From NCBI GenBank assembly GCA_031400505.1, contig JANNPZ010000006.1, forward strand, positions 88,268 through 152,267: a DNA stretch of 64,000 bases, read 5' to 3'. Shown piece after piece: positions 19,916 through 29,540 of this stretch. The number at the start of each line of letters is the position of its first letter. Within the stretch, counting starts at the first letter, position 1. Made by a program: the position numbers and the translations under genes. The stretch is from JAIYDJ01 sp031400505. GTDB lineage: Bacteria > Pseudomonadota > Alphaproteobacteria > Rhodobacterales > Rhodobacteraceae. A model generated the notes under the pieces. The model saw only the letters and a list, made by a program, of their open reading frames with translations, was not told where the DNA came from and made no database searches.

Positions 19916-21094
19916 CTATAGGGGCAGATATTCCACCAACGCCCCCGCCTTTTGGGCGCTGTCATTGGCCGGGCGCACCAACAATGCGTCTGCCTGCGCC
20001 AGCACCCCCATCAATGCGCTGTCCTGCCGGTCGAAAGGCGTGATCGAGGGCAACCCTTCGGCTTCAATAAGTTTCGCCCGCATGTAGTGCGCGCGCGGTC
20101 CGTTTGGTCCGTTGGCTGCGGCCAGAATGGCACGCCGATAACGGGGCGCAGGATTGGGGTCTCCCTGCATCGCACGCACCATCGGCAGCACGAACAGATG
20201 CGCGCAGACGACGGCCGACACCGGATTTCCCGGAAGCCCCAGCATTGGAACGCCAGAAAGCCTGCCCCCTATCAAAGGCTTGCCGGGGCGCATGGCGATG
20301 CGCCAGAAAGACTTCTGAAACCCCAGACTTTCGGCTGCCTGGGCAACAACGTCGTGGTCGCCTACCGATGCGCCGCCAATGGTAATGACCATGTCTGCCG
20401 ATGCGGCGAGGGTCAGCACCATGCGCAAATCCGCAATCGTGTCGCGGGCGATTGGCAGAAGCCGCACTGTTGCTCCGGCCTCTTCAAGCAAAGCCGCTAT
20501 GGCAAAGCTGTTGGACGCAATAATCTGATCGGGGCGCGGATTTTCGCCGGGCATCACCAATTCGTCACCCGTGGCGATGATGGCCACCACAGGACGGCGC
20601 GTGACGGTGACGTTCGGTATGTTCATCGCTGCAAGCAAGCCAAGATCGTTCGGCCGCAGACACCGCGGGGACAAAACGTCGCCTGCGCGAAAATCCTGAC
20701 CCATAGGGCGGATGTGAAGGGCGGCTTCCACCTCGGGTTTAACCGCTATTTCAGACCCTTGACGTTCGACGTCTTCCTGAATGACAACGCGTGTGGCCGC
20801 GGCCGGCACCGGTGCGCCGGTGAAGATGCGCACAGCCTGGCCGGGTCGGAGCACGCCTGAAAAGGCATGGCCGGCGCCCGCCTCGCCGATGACGCTGAAC
20901 CGCTCGCCCGGTGCCGGATCGCCTATGATCACATAGCCATCCATCGCCGACGCGTTGAACGGGGGCTGGTTCACCTTGGCCCGGGCCGGTGTTGCCATCC
21001 AGCGGCCCATCGCCTGCCGCAGCGGGATGGATTCAACGGACAACGGGCCGACCAACGCAAGGCAGCGGTCGAGAGCCTCTTCAACCGAAATCAT
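19916..21094 (-). CDS. moeA: Molybdopterin molybdotransferase MoeA
   Basis: 392 residues. It inserts molybdate into adenylated molybdopterin. Visible landmarks are NQPPFNASAMDGYVI near residue 43, ATGDELV and GENPRPDQIIASNS near 190, TIGGASVGDHD, and MRPGKPLIGG...GLPGNPVSA. Domain order (N-terminal MoeA, MoCF-like, C-terminal beta domain) is complete. The ATG at 21094 overlaps the moaC stop (TGATG), so it is coupled to moaC. Last gene of the trpGDC-moaC-moeA operon. Confidence 0.96.
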   Translation of the reverse strand: MISVEEALDRCLALVGPLSVESIPLRQAMGRWMATPARAKVNQPPFNASAMDGYVIIGDPAPGERFSVIGEAGAGHAFSGVLRPGQAVRIFTGAPVPAAATRVVIQEDVERQGSEIAVKPEVEAALHIRPMGQDFRAGDVLSPRCLRPNDLGLLAAMNIPNVTVTRRPVVAIIATGDELVMPGENPRPDQIIASNSFAIAALLEEAGATVRLLPIARDTIADLRMVLTLAASADMVITIGGASVGDHDVVAQAAESLGFQKSFWRIAMRPGKPLIGGRLSGVPMLGLPGNPVSAVVCAHLFVLPMVRAMQGDPNPAPRYRRAILAAANGPNGPRAHYMRAKLIEAEGLPSITPFDRQDSALMGVLAQADALLVRPANDSAQKAGALVEYLPL

Positions 21095-21567
21095 CACGTT
21101 GCCTCGTAACGCCCGGATTTACCGCCATCTTTCAAGATCACGCAGATGCCATCGATCGTCATTGATTTTTCAGCGGCCTTCAACATGTCATAGACGGTCA
21201 GACAGGCAACCGACACGGCGGTCAACGCTTCCATTTCCACGCCGGTCCGGCCGGTTGTCTTGACCGTGGCCTCGATGCGGACGCCCGGCAGATCCGGATC
21301 GGCCGTCAGGCGCAACGATACCGCGGAAATCGGCAGCGGGTGACACAACGGTATCAGGTCTGCAGTGCGCTTTGCCGCCATGATGCCAGCAAGGCGCGCC
21401 GTGCCAAGAACGTCGCCCTTTTTTGCGGTGCCGGCCTGAACCAGTGCTAGGGTTTGCGGCAGCATCCGAACCGCCCCGGTGGCAACAGCAATCCTGTGCG
21501 TCACGGATTTCTCTGTTACATCAACCATATGCGCCTGCCCACTGGCATCGAAATGCGACAACGTCAT
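21094..21567 (-). CDS. moaC: Cyclic pyranopterin monophosphate synthase MoaC
   Basis: 157 residues, the usual size. With MoaA it makes cyclic pyranopterin monophosphate, the first molybdenum cofactor intermediate. Active-site segments are MVDVTEKSVTHRIA, KKGDVLGTARLAGIMAAKRT, LIPLCHPLPI and GVEMEALTAVSVACLTVYDMLK. ATGA overlap with trpC upstream and one-base overlap with moeA downstream. moaA is not in the window. Confidence 0.97.
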   Translation of the reverse strand: MTLSHFDASGQAHMVDVTEKSVTHRIAVATGAVRMLPQTLALVQAGTAKKGDVLGTARLAGIMAAKRTADLIPLCHPLPISAVSLRLTADPDLPGVRIEATVKTTGRTGVEMEALTAVSVACLTVYDMLKAAEKSMTIDGICVILKDGGKSGRYEAT

Positions 21568-22376
21568 AGCCCACCTTGCGCGATCAGCGGACGCGAAAGC
21601 AGGGTCCGCGTTGCAGCTTCGACATCGGGTTGACGCATCAATGCCTCGCCAATCAAGAAACAGCGCGCACCGTAGGCCGCAAGGTCGGCAAGGTCACCTG
21701 GTGTGTAAAGGCCACTTTCCGACACGATCAGCCGGTCTTCGGGCACCCGACGCGCAAGGTCGCGCGTGGTGTCCAGTGTCACCTCGAACGAATGCAGGTT
21801 TCGGTTGTTGATGCCGATCATCGGTGATTTCAACAGGGTTGCACGGTCAAGTTCGCTGCGGTCATGAACTTCGATCAGGACGTCCATCTTCCAGCCCATC
21901 GCGGCGGACTCCAGTTCTGCTGCCTGTGCGTCCGACACCGAAGCAAGGATGATCAGGATGCAATCGGCGTGCAGGGCGCGTGATTCTGCGACCTGCCAGG
22001 GATCGTAGAGGAAATCCTTGCGCAGACAGGGCAGTTTCACGGCATTGGACGCAGCCAGCAAAAAGCTGTCATCACCCTGAAAGGACGGGCCATCCGTCAA
22101 CACAGACAGACAGGTGGCTCCTCCTTCGGCATAGGCGCGGGCCAATGCGGGCGGATCGAAATCGGCGCGAATCAAGCCTTTGGATGGCGACGCCTTCTTG
22201 ATCTCTGCGATCAGACCGTAGCCTGTGTTCGCGGCCTCGCGCAGGGCTGTGACAAAGCCGCGCGGCGGGGGTGCCGCGCGGGCCTGCTCTTCGACCACGG
22301 CAAGAGGGCGCAGCACCTTGCGGGCGGCAACGTCGGCGAGTTTATAGGTCTTGATGCGATCAAGGATTGTGCTCAT
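21564..22376 (-). CDS. trpC: Indole-3-glycerol phosphate synthase
   Basis: 270 residues, a single-domain enzyme (not fused to TrpF). It closes the indole ring in tryptophan synthesis. Barrel landmarks are LIAEIKKASPSKGLIR, LSVLTDGPSFQGDDSF, LRKDFLYDPWQV, INNRNLHSFEV and VSESGLYTPGDL. ATGA overlap with moaC; 36 bases after trpD. Confidence 0.97.
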   Translation of the reverse strand: MSTILDRIKTYKLADVAARKVLRPLAVVEEQARAAPPPRGFVTALREAANTGYGLIAEIKKASPSKGLIRADFDPPALARAYAEGGATCLSVLTDGPSFQGDDSFLLAASNAVKLPCLRKDFLYDPWQVAESRALHADCILIILASVSDAQAAELESAAMGWKMDVLIEVHDRSELDRATLLKSPMIGINNRNLHSFEVTLDTTRDLARRVPEDRLIVSESGLYTPGDLADLAAYGARCFLIGEALMRQPDVEAATRTLLSRPLIAQGGL

Positions 22377-22412
22377 GGCGCAGGACTAGCCGTTTGGGGG
22401 CGGGAAAGGAAG

Positions 22413-23426
22413 TCAGGCATGGGTCAGCGCGGCAAGGCTTGCGACTTTGCCACGTGCCGTACCGGAATCGATGCTGTGGGCCGCAACCGCGACGCCGTCG
22501 GTCAGGCTGGCGACATGGCCCGCGACGATCAGGGCGGCGGCGGCATTGAACAGCACAGCATCGCGATACGCCCCGGCATGACCATCCATCAGGGCGCGAA
22601 ACGCCACGGCATTCTCGGCCGGCGCGCCGCCAAGCAGGTCTGAAAACGGGTGCGTGGGCAAACCCGCATCCGACGGGCGCAGCGTGAACTCACGGATATG
22701 GCCCTGATCCAGCGCAACAACCGCCGTCGGTTCGCTGATCGAGATTTCGTCGGTCCCATCGCCGCCATGGACGAGCCAGGCCGTTTCGGACCCCAACGCG
22801 CGCAGGGTTTCGGCCATCGGGCGGATCAGCGCGGCAGAGAAAGCGCCGGTGAGTTGCCGCTTGACGCCGGCAGGGTTGGTCAACGGCCCGAGGATGTTGA
22901 AAATGGTGCGGGTACCAAGTTCTGCGCGGATCGGGCCCACGTGCCGCATCGCGGGGTGGTGCATGGGTGCCATCATAAAGCCGATGCCATGATCGGTCAG
23001 ACAGCGTTGCACCAGTTCGGGCCCGATCATGATGTTCAGGCCAAGTTCGGTCAAGACATCTGCCGCGCCGGACTTTGACGACAGATTGCGGTTGCCATGT
23101 TTTGCAACCGTCACGCCGGCGCCTGCCACGACAAACGCAGCGGCAGTCGAGATGTTCAGCGTGCCTTTGCCGTCGCCTCCGGTACCTACGATGTCGATCG
23201 CACCGGCAGGGGCGATGACGGGGTTGCATTTCGCGCGCATCACCGAAGCTGCGGCGGCATATTCATCCACGGTTTCGCCGCGTGTCCGCAGGGCCATCAG
23301 AAACCCCCCCATCTGGGCCGGAGTGGCGGCACCTTCAAACAGGGCGGTGAACGCTGCCACGGCCTCGTCGCGGGTCAGGGGGCGCGTGGCTGCAATGCCC
23401 ACCAGCGGCTTCAGGCTGTCGGTCAT
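22413..23426 (-). CDS. trpD: Anthranilate phosphoribosyltransferase
   Basis: 337 residues. Second step of tryptophan synthesis, joining anthranilate to PRPP. The PRPP loop IVGTGGDGKGTLNISTA, then VAKHGNRNLSSKSGAADVLTELG and FNILGPLTNPAG, are intact. ATGA overlap with trpG, so the two are translationally coupled. Confidence 0.97.
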   Translation of the reverse strand: MTDSLKPLVGIAATRPLTRDEAVAAFTALFEGAATPAQMGGFLMALRTRGETVDEYAAAASVMRAKCNPVIAPAGAIDIVGTGGDGKGTLNISTAAAFVVAGAGVTVAKHGNRNLSSKSGAADVLTELGLNIMIGPELVQRCLTDHGIGFMMAPMHHPAMRHVGPIRAELGTRTIFNILGPLTNPAGVKRQLTGAFSAALIRPMAETLRALGSETAWLVHGGDGTDEISISEPTAVVALDQGHIREFTLRPSDAGLPTHPFSDLLGGAPAENAVAFRALMDGHAGAYRDAVLFNAAAALIVAGHVASLTDGVAVAAHSIDSGTARGKVASLAALTHA

Positions 23427-24010
23427 GCCGGGACGACCGATTTTGCCGCGTCAAGGAAGTTGCGCAGCAGATGATGGCCGTGTTCGGAGGCAATGCTTTC
23501 AGGGTGAAACTGCACGCCTTCGATCGGCAGGCTGCGGTGTCGAAGCCCCATGATAGTCCCATCAGCCAGCCATGCGGTGACTTCAAGGCTTGCGGGCAAG
23601 GTCGCGCGATCCACGATCAGGCTGTGATACCGCGTTGCAAGAAAAGGCGTTGGCAGGTTCGCAAAGACGCCTGCGCCCGCGTGCGCTATCGACCCCATCT
23701 TGCCATGCACGATTTCATGGCAACGCACGACGTTGCCGCCAAAGGCTTGTCCGATGGTCTGATGGCCGAGGCAGACACCGAGGAGGGGTATGCGCGCCTC
23801 GGCTGCGGCAAGGGTAAGTGGCAGGCAGATGCCTGCGGCCGAAGGATCGCAAGGACCGGGCGACAACACAATTGCCTTCGGGCGCAAGGCCATGGCCGCC
23901 TGAACATCCACCGCATCGTTGCGCAGCACGCGGATATCCGCCCCCAACTCGCCCAGATAGTGGACAAGATTGTAGGTAAAGCTGTCGTAGTTGTCGATCA
24001 GAAGCAGCAT
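23423..24010 (-). CDS. trpG: Anthranilate synthase glutamine amidotransferase component
   Basis: 195 residues, class I glutamine amidotransferase. It delivers ammonia to TrpE (and possibly PabB). Nucleophile Cys in LLGVCLGHQTIGQAFGG, His/Glu in VQFHPESI, and the N-terminal LLIDNYDSFTYNLVHYLGELG typical of TrpG/PabA. First gene of the leftward trpGDC-moaC-moeA operon; its partner trpE lies separately at 26037-27545. Divergent from the YibQ-like gene, 125 bases between the starts. Confidence 0.95.
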   Translation of the reverse strand: MLLLIDNYDSFTYNLVHYLGELGADIRVLRNDAVDVQAAMALRPKAIVLSPGPCDPSAAGICLPLTLAAAEARIPLLGVCLGHQTIGQAFGGNVVRCHEIVHGKMGSIAHAGAGVFANLPTPFLATRYHSLIVDRATLPASLEVTAWLADGTIMGLRHRSLPIEGVQFHPESIASEHGHHLLRNFLDAAKSVVPA

Positions 24011-24135
24011 ATTGCAGGGCCTTGGCGGATAGGGGATAAAGAATTGCGTCGTCTCGGTCTACATGGGGCCAGCAGCAATGGGGCGTCAAGAGCACGCGGC
24101 GTTGAGAGACGCGGCATAGCGGGTGGGGGAAGCGG

Positions 24136-25857
24136 TTGATCCGGGGTTTTGTGGCAGGGGTGGCTTGGGGCAGCGTCGTTGCTGGATTGGGGCTGGTGGT
24201 GATATCGCAGGTTGCGCCGCGATCCGTGCAGGATGTCGGGGTTTTGGCAACTGAAACACCGGTTGTGGGCAACAATGGTGTGTCGACGGGGCAGGAGACT
24301 GGCGATGCCGTTCCGGTGCCCGCGGTTCCGGTGGCCCCCGTTCCAGAACCCGTGCTTCCAGAACCCACCGTCCCGGAACCTCCGCTTCCCGAACCCTCAG
24401 CCCCGGTGCCCGCAACCCCAGTGCCCGCAAACCTGGGCGCGGTGTCCGAACCGGCTGCGGCCATTGACGTGCCGCAGGCACCGACAGCCACTGGGGCGCC
24501 CGACTTGGCCGGCTCTGGGGGTGCGCCAACCGTCGATCCGGTCATCACGACGGCCGATGCACCGCCACCAGCCAAGTTGGCACCCGCCCCGGAAGTGCCT
24601 GCAGATGTCCTTTCGGCGTCCGATCCGCCCGTGGCTGGCGTTGTCGCTGATTTTGCCGCGCTGCCGGAACTTCCCGAATCGATCCAGCCGGTGGTGCCAC
24701 AAGCGCCCGCGGGCCTGGTTGCACCGGACGCTGTCCCTTCCGCTGCCGTCACGGCCGTTGATGTGCCGCCGCCCCCGGCGCAGGAAGTCTTGCTGGAACC
24801 TTCGCCCGCACCGCGCGCCGACCCCGCTCCGGCACGGGTAGCGCCAGAGCAAACCCCCGGCCCGGTTGCAGTCCCGGCGCCCGCAACGGCCCAGCCCGTT
24901 CCCGACCTTGCGCCCGATCTGCCAGTGGCCAAACCCTTGCCGCCGCCCCTGCAGCAGGCCGAACTCGATGTGGCAGAACCGGACGGGCAGACCGACGAGG
25001 CACCGGACCCGGGTCTGCAACCGGTCAAGCCGATCATTTCCGACGGTGCTGCACGCACCCTGGCCCCGGACGAAGGATTGCCCGGCACCGACGGCGTGAA
25101 GGTTGGTCAGTTGCCCAAGATCGTGCCGGCAGATGTGCCTGTCGCGACAGAAGGCGCGGCGCAATTGGTGCCGGATGCAAATGCCCCTCCGATAGAGCGG
25201 TTCGCGCGGGCGTTCGAAAATCCCGACGGCAAGCCGTTGTTTGCAGTCTTGCTGCGCGACACGGGCGCGCCGGAACTGGATAGGGCGGCCCTTGCGCAGA
25301 TCGCCTTTCCCGTCACCTTCGTCATCGATCCGCTGACGCCGGGGGCTGCGGCTGCTGCGGAGATCTATCGCGGGGCCGGTCAGGAAGTTCTGATGCTGGC
25401 CAGTGGTATCCCGCAAGGCGCAACGGCCAGCGATCTTGAACAGAGTTTTCAGGCAATGGCGGGGGTATTGCCGCAATCGGTGGGAATGATCGACCAAAGC
25501 AGCGATGGTTTTCAAGGCAATCGCCCGCTTGCGGCGCAGGTCGTTCCGTTGCTGGCTGCGCAGGGGCGCGGGCTGGTGACTTTTGACGCGGGCCTGAACG
25601 CTGCCGATCAGGAAGCGCGGCGGGCAGAACTGCCATCAGCCCTTGTTTTCCGCAGGCTGGATGCGGACGGAGAGGCGACATCGACCATCCGCCGCTATCT
25701 GGACCGCGCCGCATTCAAGGCAGCCCAAGAGGGGCGCGTCGTTGTGCTGGGTGACGCGCGGCCCGAGACGGTTGCGGCACTGATGGAATGGACCGTCGAA
25801 GGGCGCGCAGCATCGGTGGCGTTGGCACCGATCACAGCGGTGATGACCGCACCCTGA
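24136..25857 (+). CDS. Divergent polysaccharide deacetylase family protein (YibQ-like)
   Basis: 573 residues in three parts: an N-terminal membrane anchor or uncleaved signal (residues about 3-27), a long low-complexity Pro/Ala/Val/Glu linker (about 40-340, many repeats of P-E-P and V-P-x-P type), and a C-terminal NodB-like domain (about 355-573: FAVLLRDTGAPELDRAAL, FVIDPLTPGAA, ASGIPQGATASDL) of the divergent deacetylase family. The domain is probably periplasmic and cell-envelope related, with the linker spanning the periplasm; substrate unknown. The start is TTG at 24136 with GGGGGA upstream. Divergent from trpG. Confidence 0.85.
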   Translation: MIRGFVAGVAWGSVVAGLGLVVISQVAPRSVQDVGVLATETPVVGNNGVSTGQETGDAVPVPAVPVAPVPEPVLPEPTVPEPPLPEPSAPVPATPVPANLGAVSEPAAAIDVPQAPTATGAPDLAGSGGAPTVDPVITTADAPPPAKLAPAPEVPADVLSASDPPVAGVVADFAALPELPESIQPVVPQAPAGLVAPDAVPSAAVTAVDVPPPPAQEVLLEPSPAPRADPAPARVAPEQTPGPVAVPAPATAQPVPDLAPDLPVAKPLPPPLQQAELDVAEPDGQTDEAPDPGLQPVKPIISDGAARTLAPDEGLPGTDGVKVGQLPKIVPADVPVATEGAAQLVPDANAPPIERFARAFENPDGKPLFAVLLRDTGAPELDRAALAQIAFPVTFVIDPLTPGAAAAAEIYRGAGQEVLMLASGIPQGATASDLEQSFQAMAGVLPQSVGMIDQSSDGFQGNRPLAAQVVPLLAAQGRGLVTFDAGLNAADQEARRAELPSALVFRRLDADGEATSTIRRYLDRAAFKAAQEGRVVVLGDARPETVAALMEWTVEGRAASVALAPITAVMTAP

Positions 25858-25907
25858 CGCGAGCTGGGCGCGCTACATTGGCGGGGGCGCATGATGTGCT
25901 GGTGGCA

Positions 25908-25959
25908 GCGGGGGTTTCACACCCCCGCACCCCCGTGGGATATTTGTGCCAATGTGAAG
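25908..25959 (-). repeat. Extragenic hairpin element, copy 1
   Basis: Read leftward: CTTCACATTGGC, two-base gap, AAATATCC, a G-run, then a perfect 8-bp hairpin GCGGGGGT/ACCCCCGC with loop GTGAA. It lies in the sense orientation of trpE, 77 bases after its stop, and between converging genes. Confidence 0.75.
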
Positions 25960-26036
25960 TGGCGGAAGTGGTCGGCTGGGGCGGGTTGCCGGGTTTCCCC
26001 GGGGACCAACAAAAACAAGACGCCCATCGCGAGAGA

Positions 26037-27545
26037 TCAGCTGTTGGCGCGTCTTGCGAAGAGGCCGGCATCTTCGGCGGCGCGACGCAGGGCGCGCGAT
26101 TTGTTGACCGTTTCCTGGTACTCGGATTCCGGGTCGCTGTCATAGACAACGCCGCCTCCGGCCTGGATGTAAAGCTGGCCATCCTTCAGCACGGCTGTGC
26201 GGAGCGCGATGCAGAAATCCATTTCGCCATTGCCCGCGAAATACCCGATGCCCCCGCCGTAGATCCCGCGTTTTTCTGGTTCCAGCTCGTCAATGATCTG
26301 CATGGCGCGCACTTTTGGCGCGCCTGACACGGTGCCGGCCGGCAGGCCCGCGAGCAGGGCCGACAGCGCGTCTTCCCCCTCGGCGATCTGGCCGACAACG
26401 TTTGAGACGATGTGCATGACATGACTGTAGCGTTCGATGATGAATTGTTCGGTCGGGCGGACGGTTCCGATCATGGCAACCCGGCCCACATCATTGCGCC
26501 CGAGGTCCAGGAGCATCAGATGCTCTGCACGTTCCTTGGCATCAGCCAGCAGATCGGCTTCAAGGGCGCGATCTTCCTCGGGCGTTGCCCCCCGTTTGCG
26601 GGTTCCGGCGATGGGACGCACCGTCACCTCGCCGTCACGCAACCGGACAAGGATTTCGGGACTGGCGCCGACCACCTGAAAACCGCTGAAGTTGAAGAAG
26701 AACATGAAGGGCGAGGGGTTGGTGCGGCGCAAGCTGCGATAGAAGGCGAAAGGCGGCAGTTCGAAGTTCTGGGTCCAGCGCTGACTGGGCACGACCTGAA
26801 AGATGTCGCCGGCGCGGATGTAATCGCGGGCACGCTCTACCGCTGCCTTGTAGCCGTCTTGGGTGAAATTGGAAAGTGCCACACCCACGGGTGACGTCTC
26901 ACCCAGATCGCGCATGGCAGGCGGGCTGCGGTCAAGGTCACGCATGGCGTCCATCACCCGCTCGGCCGCCTGAGAGTAGGCGGCGCGTGCCGAAAGACCT
27001 GACGCAATCCAGGCCGGAGCAACGACGGTCACTTCGCCCTTTACGCCGTCGAGCACGGCCACCACCGATGGGCGCAAGAGCACGGCGTCGGGAAGTCCAA
27101 GGGGATCGGGGTTGATATCGGGCAGATGTTCCACAAGACGGATCATGTCGTAGCCAAGATAGCCATAAAGGCCAGACGCAATCGGTGGCAGCCCGTCGGG
27201 CAATGTCACGCGGCTTTCCGCGATCAGGGCACGCAAGCTGTCAAGCGGGGCGGTCGGTTCGCAGATAAACGCAGTTGGATCGAACCGGGCGGCGCGGTTG
27301 ATCCGGGCCAGCGTTCCGTGGCATTGCCAGACCAGATCGGGTTTCAGGCCTACCACCGAGTAGCGCCCCCGCACCTCGCCCCCTGTCACCGACTCCAGCA
27401 AGAACGTGTCGGTGCGCGCCTCGCCCAGTTTGAGCATCAAAGACACCGGCGTGTCGAGATCAGCTGCAAGGCGCGCGTAAACCATCTGGTTTTCACCGCG
27501 CGCCCAAGCCGCCGCGAACGCTTCAAAGGACGGTTCCAGTTTCAT
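26037..27545 (-). CDS. trpE: Anthranilate synthase component I
   Basis: 502 residues. It converts chorismate and ammonia to anthranilate. The tryptophan feedback site is visible as LLES in TDTFLLESVTGGEVRGRYS, and the chorismate domain contains IRAGDIFQVVPSQR, PIAGTRKRG, LLDLGRNDVGRV, SGAPKVRAMQIIDELEP and the C-terminal IQAGGGVVYDSDPESEYQE. It starts 10 bases after the ppiD-like gene with CGGAG just before the ATG, so the two are cotranscribed; no separate trp leader peptide or attenuator fits in that gap. Confidence 0.97.
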   Translation of the reverse strand: MKLEPSFEAFAAAWARGENQMVYARLAADLDTPVSLMLKLGEARTDTFLLESVTGGEVRGRYSVVGLKPDLVWQCHGTLARINRAARFDPTAFICEPTAPLDSLRALIAESRVTLPDGLPPIASGLYGYLGYDMIRLVEHLPDINPDPLGLPDAVLLRPSVVAVLDGVKGEVTVVAPAWIASGLSARAAYSQAAERVMDAMRDLDRSPPAMRDLGETSPVGVALSNFTQDGYKAAVERARDYIRAGDIFQVVPSQRWTQNFELPPFAFYRSLRRTNPSPFMFFFNFSGFQVVGASPEILVRLRDGEVTVRPIAGTRKRGATPEEDRALEADLLADAKERAEHLMLLDLGRNDVGRVAMIGTVRPTEQFIIERYSHVMHIVSNVVGQIAEGEDALSALLAGLPAGTVSGAPKVRAMQIIDELEPEKRGIYGGGIGYFAGNGEMDFCIALRTAVLKDGQLYIQAGGGVVYDSDPESEYQETVNKSRALRRAAEDAGLFARRANS

Positions 27546-27554
27546 CTCCGGGGG

Positions 27555-29420
27555 CTAGTTGATCTGGGCATTCACCGCCGCGATCGCCGCCTGATCCAGC
27601 GTGATCCCGGCCTCGTTTGCAAGCGCGTTTGTAAAAAGCGCGAGGGCATCTTTTGCGAAACCCTGTTCGGTTTGCGCCCGGATCGCTTCGCGCGTTGCCT
27701 GGGCGGATGCTTCGGCTGTCGGGGCTGGCGTGATCGCATCGAGCCGCAACAGCGCGGTATAGCCGGGCGCCTCGATCATCCGCAGATCGCCGGGCGCCAT
27801 GTCAAATGCCGCCTCCAACACGTCTGGAGGGGCACCCTCCACGCTCGCCTGGCGGTCGATGCCGACGGACAGACGGACGGCGCCCTGGCCTTCGAGCGTC
27901 GCGCCGGCCTCGACGGCGGCCTTGATTTCGACGGCCTTTGCAGACAGGGCTGCCGCAGTGGCTTTTGCTGTCCATGCGGCAGCGACCTGATCGCGGATCT
28001 TGTCGAGCGGGATCGGGGCAGGGGGCACGACCTCGTCAAGCCGCAGGGCCACCAGACCACCGTCATCCAGCAAGATCGCCTCGGGAAAATCGCCAACCTT
28101 GATCGCATCCGCCATATCGGCAAAGGCGCTGTAGGCGGCGATCGGGTCGTTGTCGGCGGCATCCGCGACATAGTCCGTGACCCCGAGTGTCAGGCCCTCG
28201 TCCCGCGCGAGGTCTTCGAGGGTGGCGCCCCCTGCCAACGAGTCGTCGATGGCCTCTACCCGGTTGGCGATCTCGCGGCGGGCGGCGTCTTGTTGCAGGT
28301 CTGCCAGCAGTGTTGTCCGTGCCTGATCGAGCGTGGTGTTCTGTGCGGCGAGGATTGCATTCATCCGGAACAACGCAGGCCCCAGATCGGACAGAAACGG
28401 TCCGACCACGCCGGGTCCTGTCAGGCCAAAGACTGCGTCGCCTGCGGCCCCAAGTTCATCCTTTGCGACGTCGCCCATATCGATGTCAGACACTGAAAGA
28501 CCACGCTCTGCGATCAGCGTCTCGAACGCTTCGCCTGCGTCGAGGCGCGCCTTGGCGGCGGATACGGTCGCGTCGTCGGGGAATACCAGACGTTCCACCA
28601 GGCGGCGCTCGGGGATCACGAATTCGTCGATCCGGGCGTTGTAGGCGCTTTGCAGATCAGCCTCGGGGATGGTCACGCTTGCCGCCAGCGTGTCGGGCAA
28701 CAGTGCGGCGTAGGTCAGCCGCTTTGCTTCGCCGCGGGTAAAATCGGCAATGTTTGCGGTGTAGTGGGCCAGAATATCGGCGTCAGTGGGGGTCGGGATG
28801 GGCGCTGCGAGGTCGGTTTCGGTCAGCAACAGCAGCGCAAAGCTGCGCTGTTGCCCGATATAGGACCACAACGTGTCCGTGGCCTGCGCCGGCACGGCAA
28901 AGCCGCCCACAACTGCACCTCGCAACAGCCCGACTGCGAGGTCCGCGCGCAGTTCCGCTTCGAATTCAGACTCGGTCATGTTGTTGTTCTGGAGAACAAA
29001 ACGGTAGGTCTCGCGATCAAATGTGCCGCTTACGCCTTGAAAGGACCGGATCTGCGTCACCTGAGTTGCGACCACCGCGTCGCCGACAGACAAGCCGATC
29101 CGCGCGGCCTCGTTTTCAAGTGCGGCGCGGTCCAGCACGGATTGCAGCACCTGTTGATCGACCCCGAGCGCTTCGATCTGCGCGATGCTCAGCGGTTGGC
29201 CAAACTGCTCTGACAGCGTGTCGATCTGCCGGCGTAAGGCGCGAGCGTAGGTATTGGCGTCGACATCGCGATCGCCAACCTTGCCGATGGCCAGCACGCC
29301 GCCGCCAAAGTTGGTGACGCCAAAGCCGCTGAGGCCGATGATCAGAAGGCCGAGCAATACCCAGACCACCAAAGAGGTGCCGGAGCGTTTCTTGCGCGGG
29401 GTGTCGTCGCTGGGAGCCAT
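27555..29420 (-). CDS. PpiD/SurA-type peptidyl-prolyl isomerase, membrane anchored
   Basis: 621 residues. One N-terminal membrane helix (about residues 14-34, after a short basic segment KKRSGTS), a SurA-N-like helical chaperone region (about 45-180), and parvulin-like segments (about 245-370), followed by more helical chaperone sequence. This is the PpiD arrangement: a periplasmic folding factor anchored in the inner membrane. Catalytic parvulin residues are not obvious, so chaperone rather than isomerase activity is possible. The ATG at 29420 was chosen over 29477 because AGGCGG lies just upstream and the extra 19 residues overlap a repeat region. Confidence 0.88.
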   Translation of the reverse strand: MAPSDDTPRKKRSGTSLVVWVLLGLLIIGLSGFGVTNFGGGVLAIGKVGDRDVDANTYARALRRQIDTLSEQFGQPLSIAQIEALGVDQQVLQSVLDRAALENEAARIGLSVGDAVVATQVTQIRSFQGVSGTFDRETYRFVLQNNNMTESEFEAELRADLAVGLLRGAVVGGFAVPAQATDTLWSYIGQQRSFALLLLTETDLAAPIPTPTDADILAHYTANIADFTRGEAKRLTYAALLPDTLAASVTIPEADLQSAYNARIDEFVIPERRLVERLVFPDDATVSAAKARLDAGEAFETLIAERGLSVSDIDMGDVAKDELGAAGDAVFGLTGPGVVGPFLSDLGPALFRMNAILAAQNTTLDQARTTLLADLQQDAARREIANRVEAIDDSLAGGATLEDLARDEGLTLGVTDYVADAADNDPIAAYSAFADMADAIKVGDFPEAILLDDGGLVALRLDEVVPPAPIPLDKIRDQVAAAWTAKATAAALSAKAVEIKAAVEAGATLEGQGAVRLSVGIDRQASVEGAPPDVLEAAFDMAPGDLRMIEAPGYTALLRLDAITPAPTAEASAQATREAIRAQTEQGFAKDALALFTNALANEAGITLDQAAIAAVNAQIN

Positions 29421-29488
29421 GGGTCCGCCTGATGGTTGGTTGCGGGTCTGTTTATGGGATCGGGGGCACTGGGGCAAGTGGGGTGCAA

Positions 29489-29537
29489 TGGGGGGCTTGC
29501 CCCCCAGACCCCCCAGGATATTTTCGCCAAGATGAAA
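29489..29537 (-). repeat. Extragenic hairpin element, copy 2
   Basis: Read leftward it begins three bases after the aminotransferase TAG: TTTCATCTTGGC, then AAAATATCC, a G-run and the hairpin TGGGGGGC/GCCCCCCA. Confidence 0.85.
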
Positions 29538-29540
29538 GGG

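Noticed and set aside
23715..25515. Long Ser/Gly/Thr-rich minus-strand frames
   Set aside because: Mirror image of the Pro/Ala-rich linker of the YibQ-like gene, so artefacts of that repeat composition.
27546..27554. trp attenuator or leader peptide before trpE
   Set aside because: Only nine bases separate trpE from the upstream gene, which leaves no room for one.
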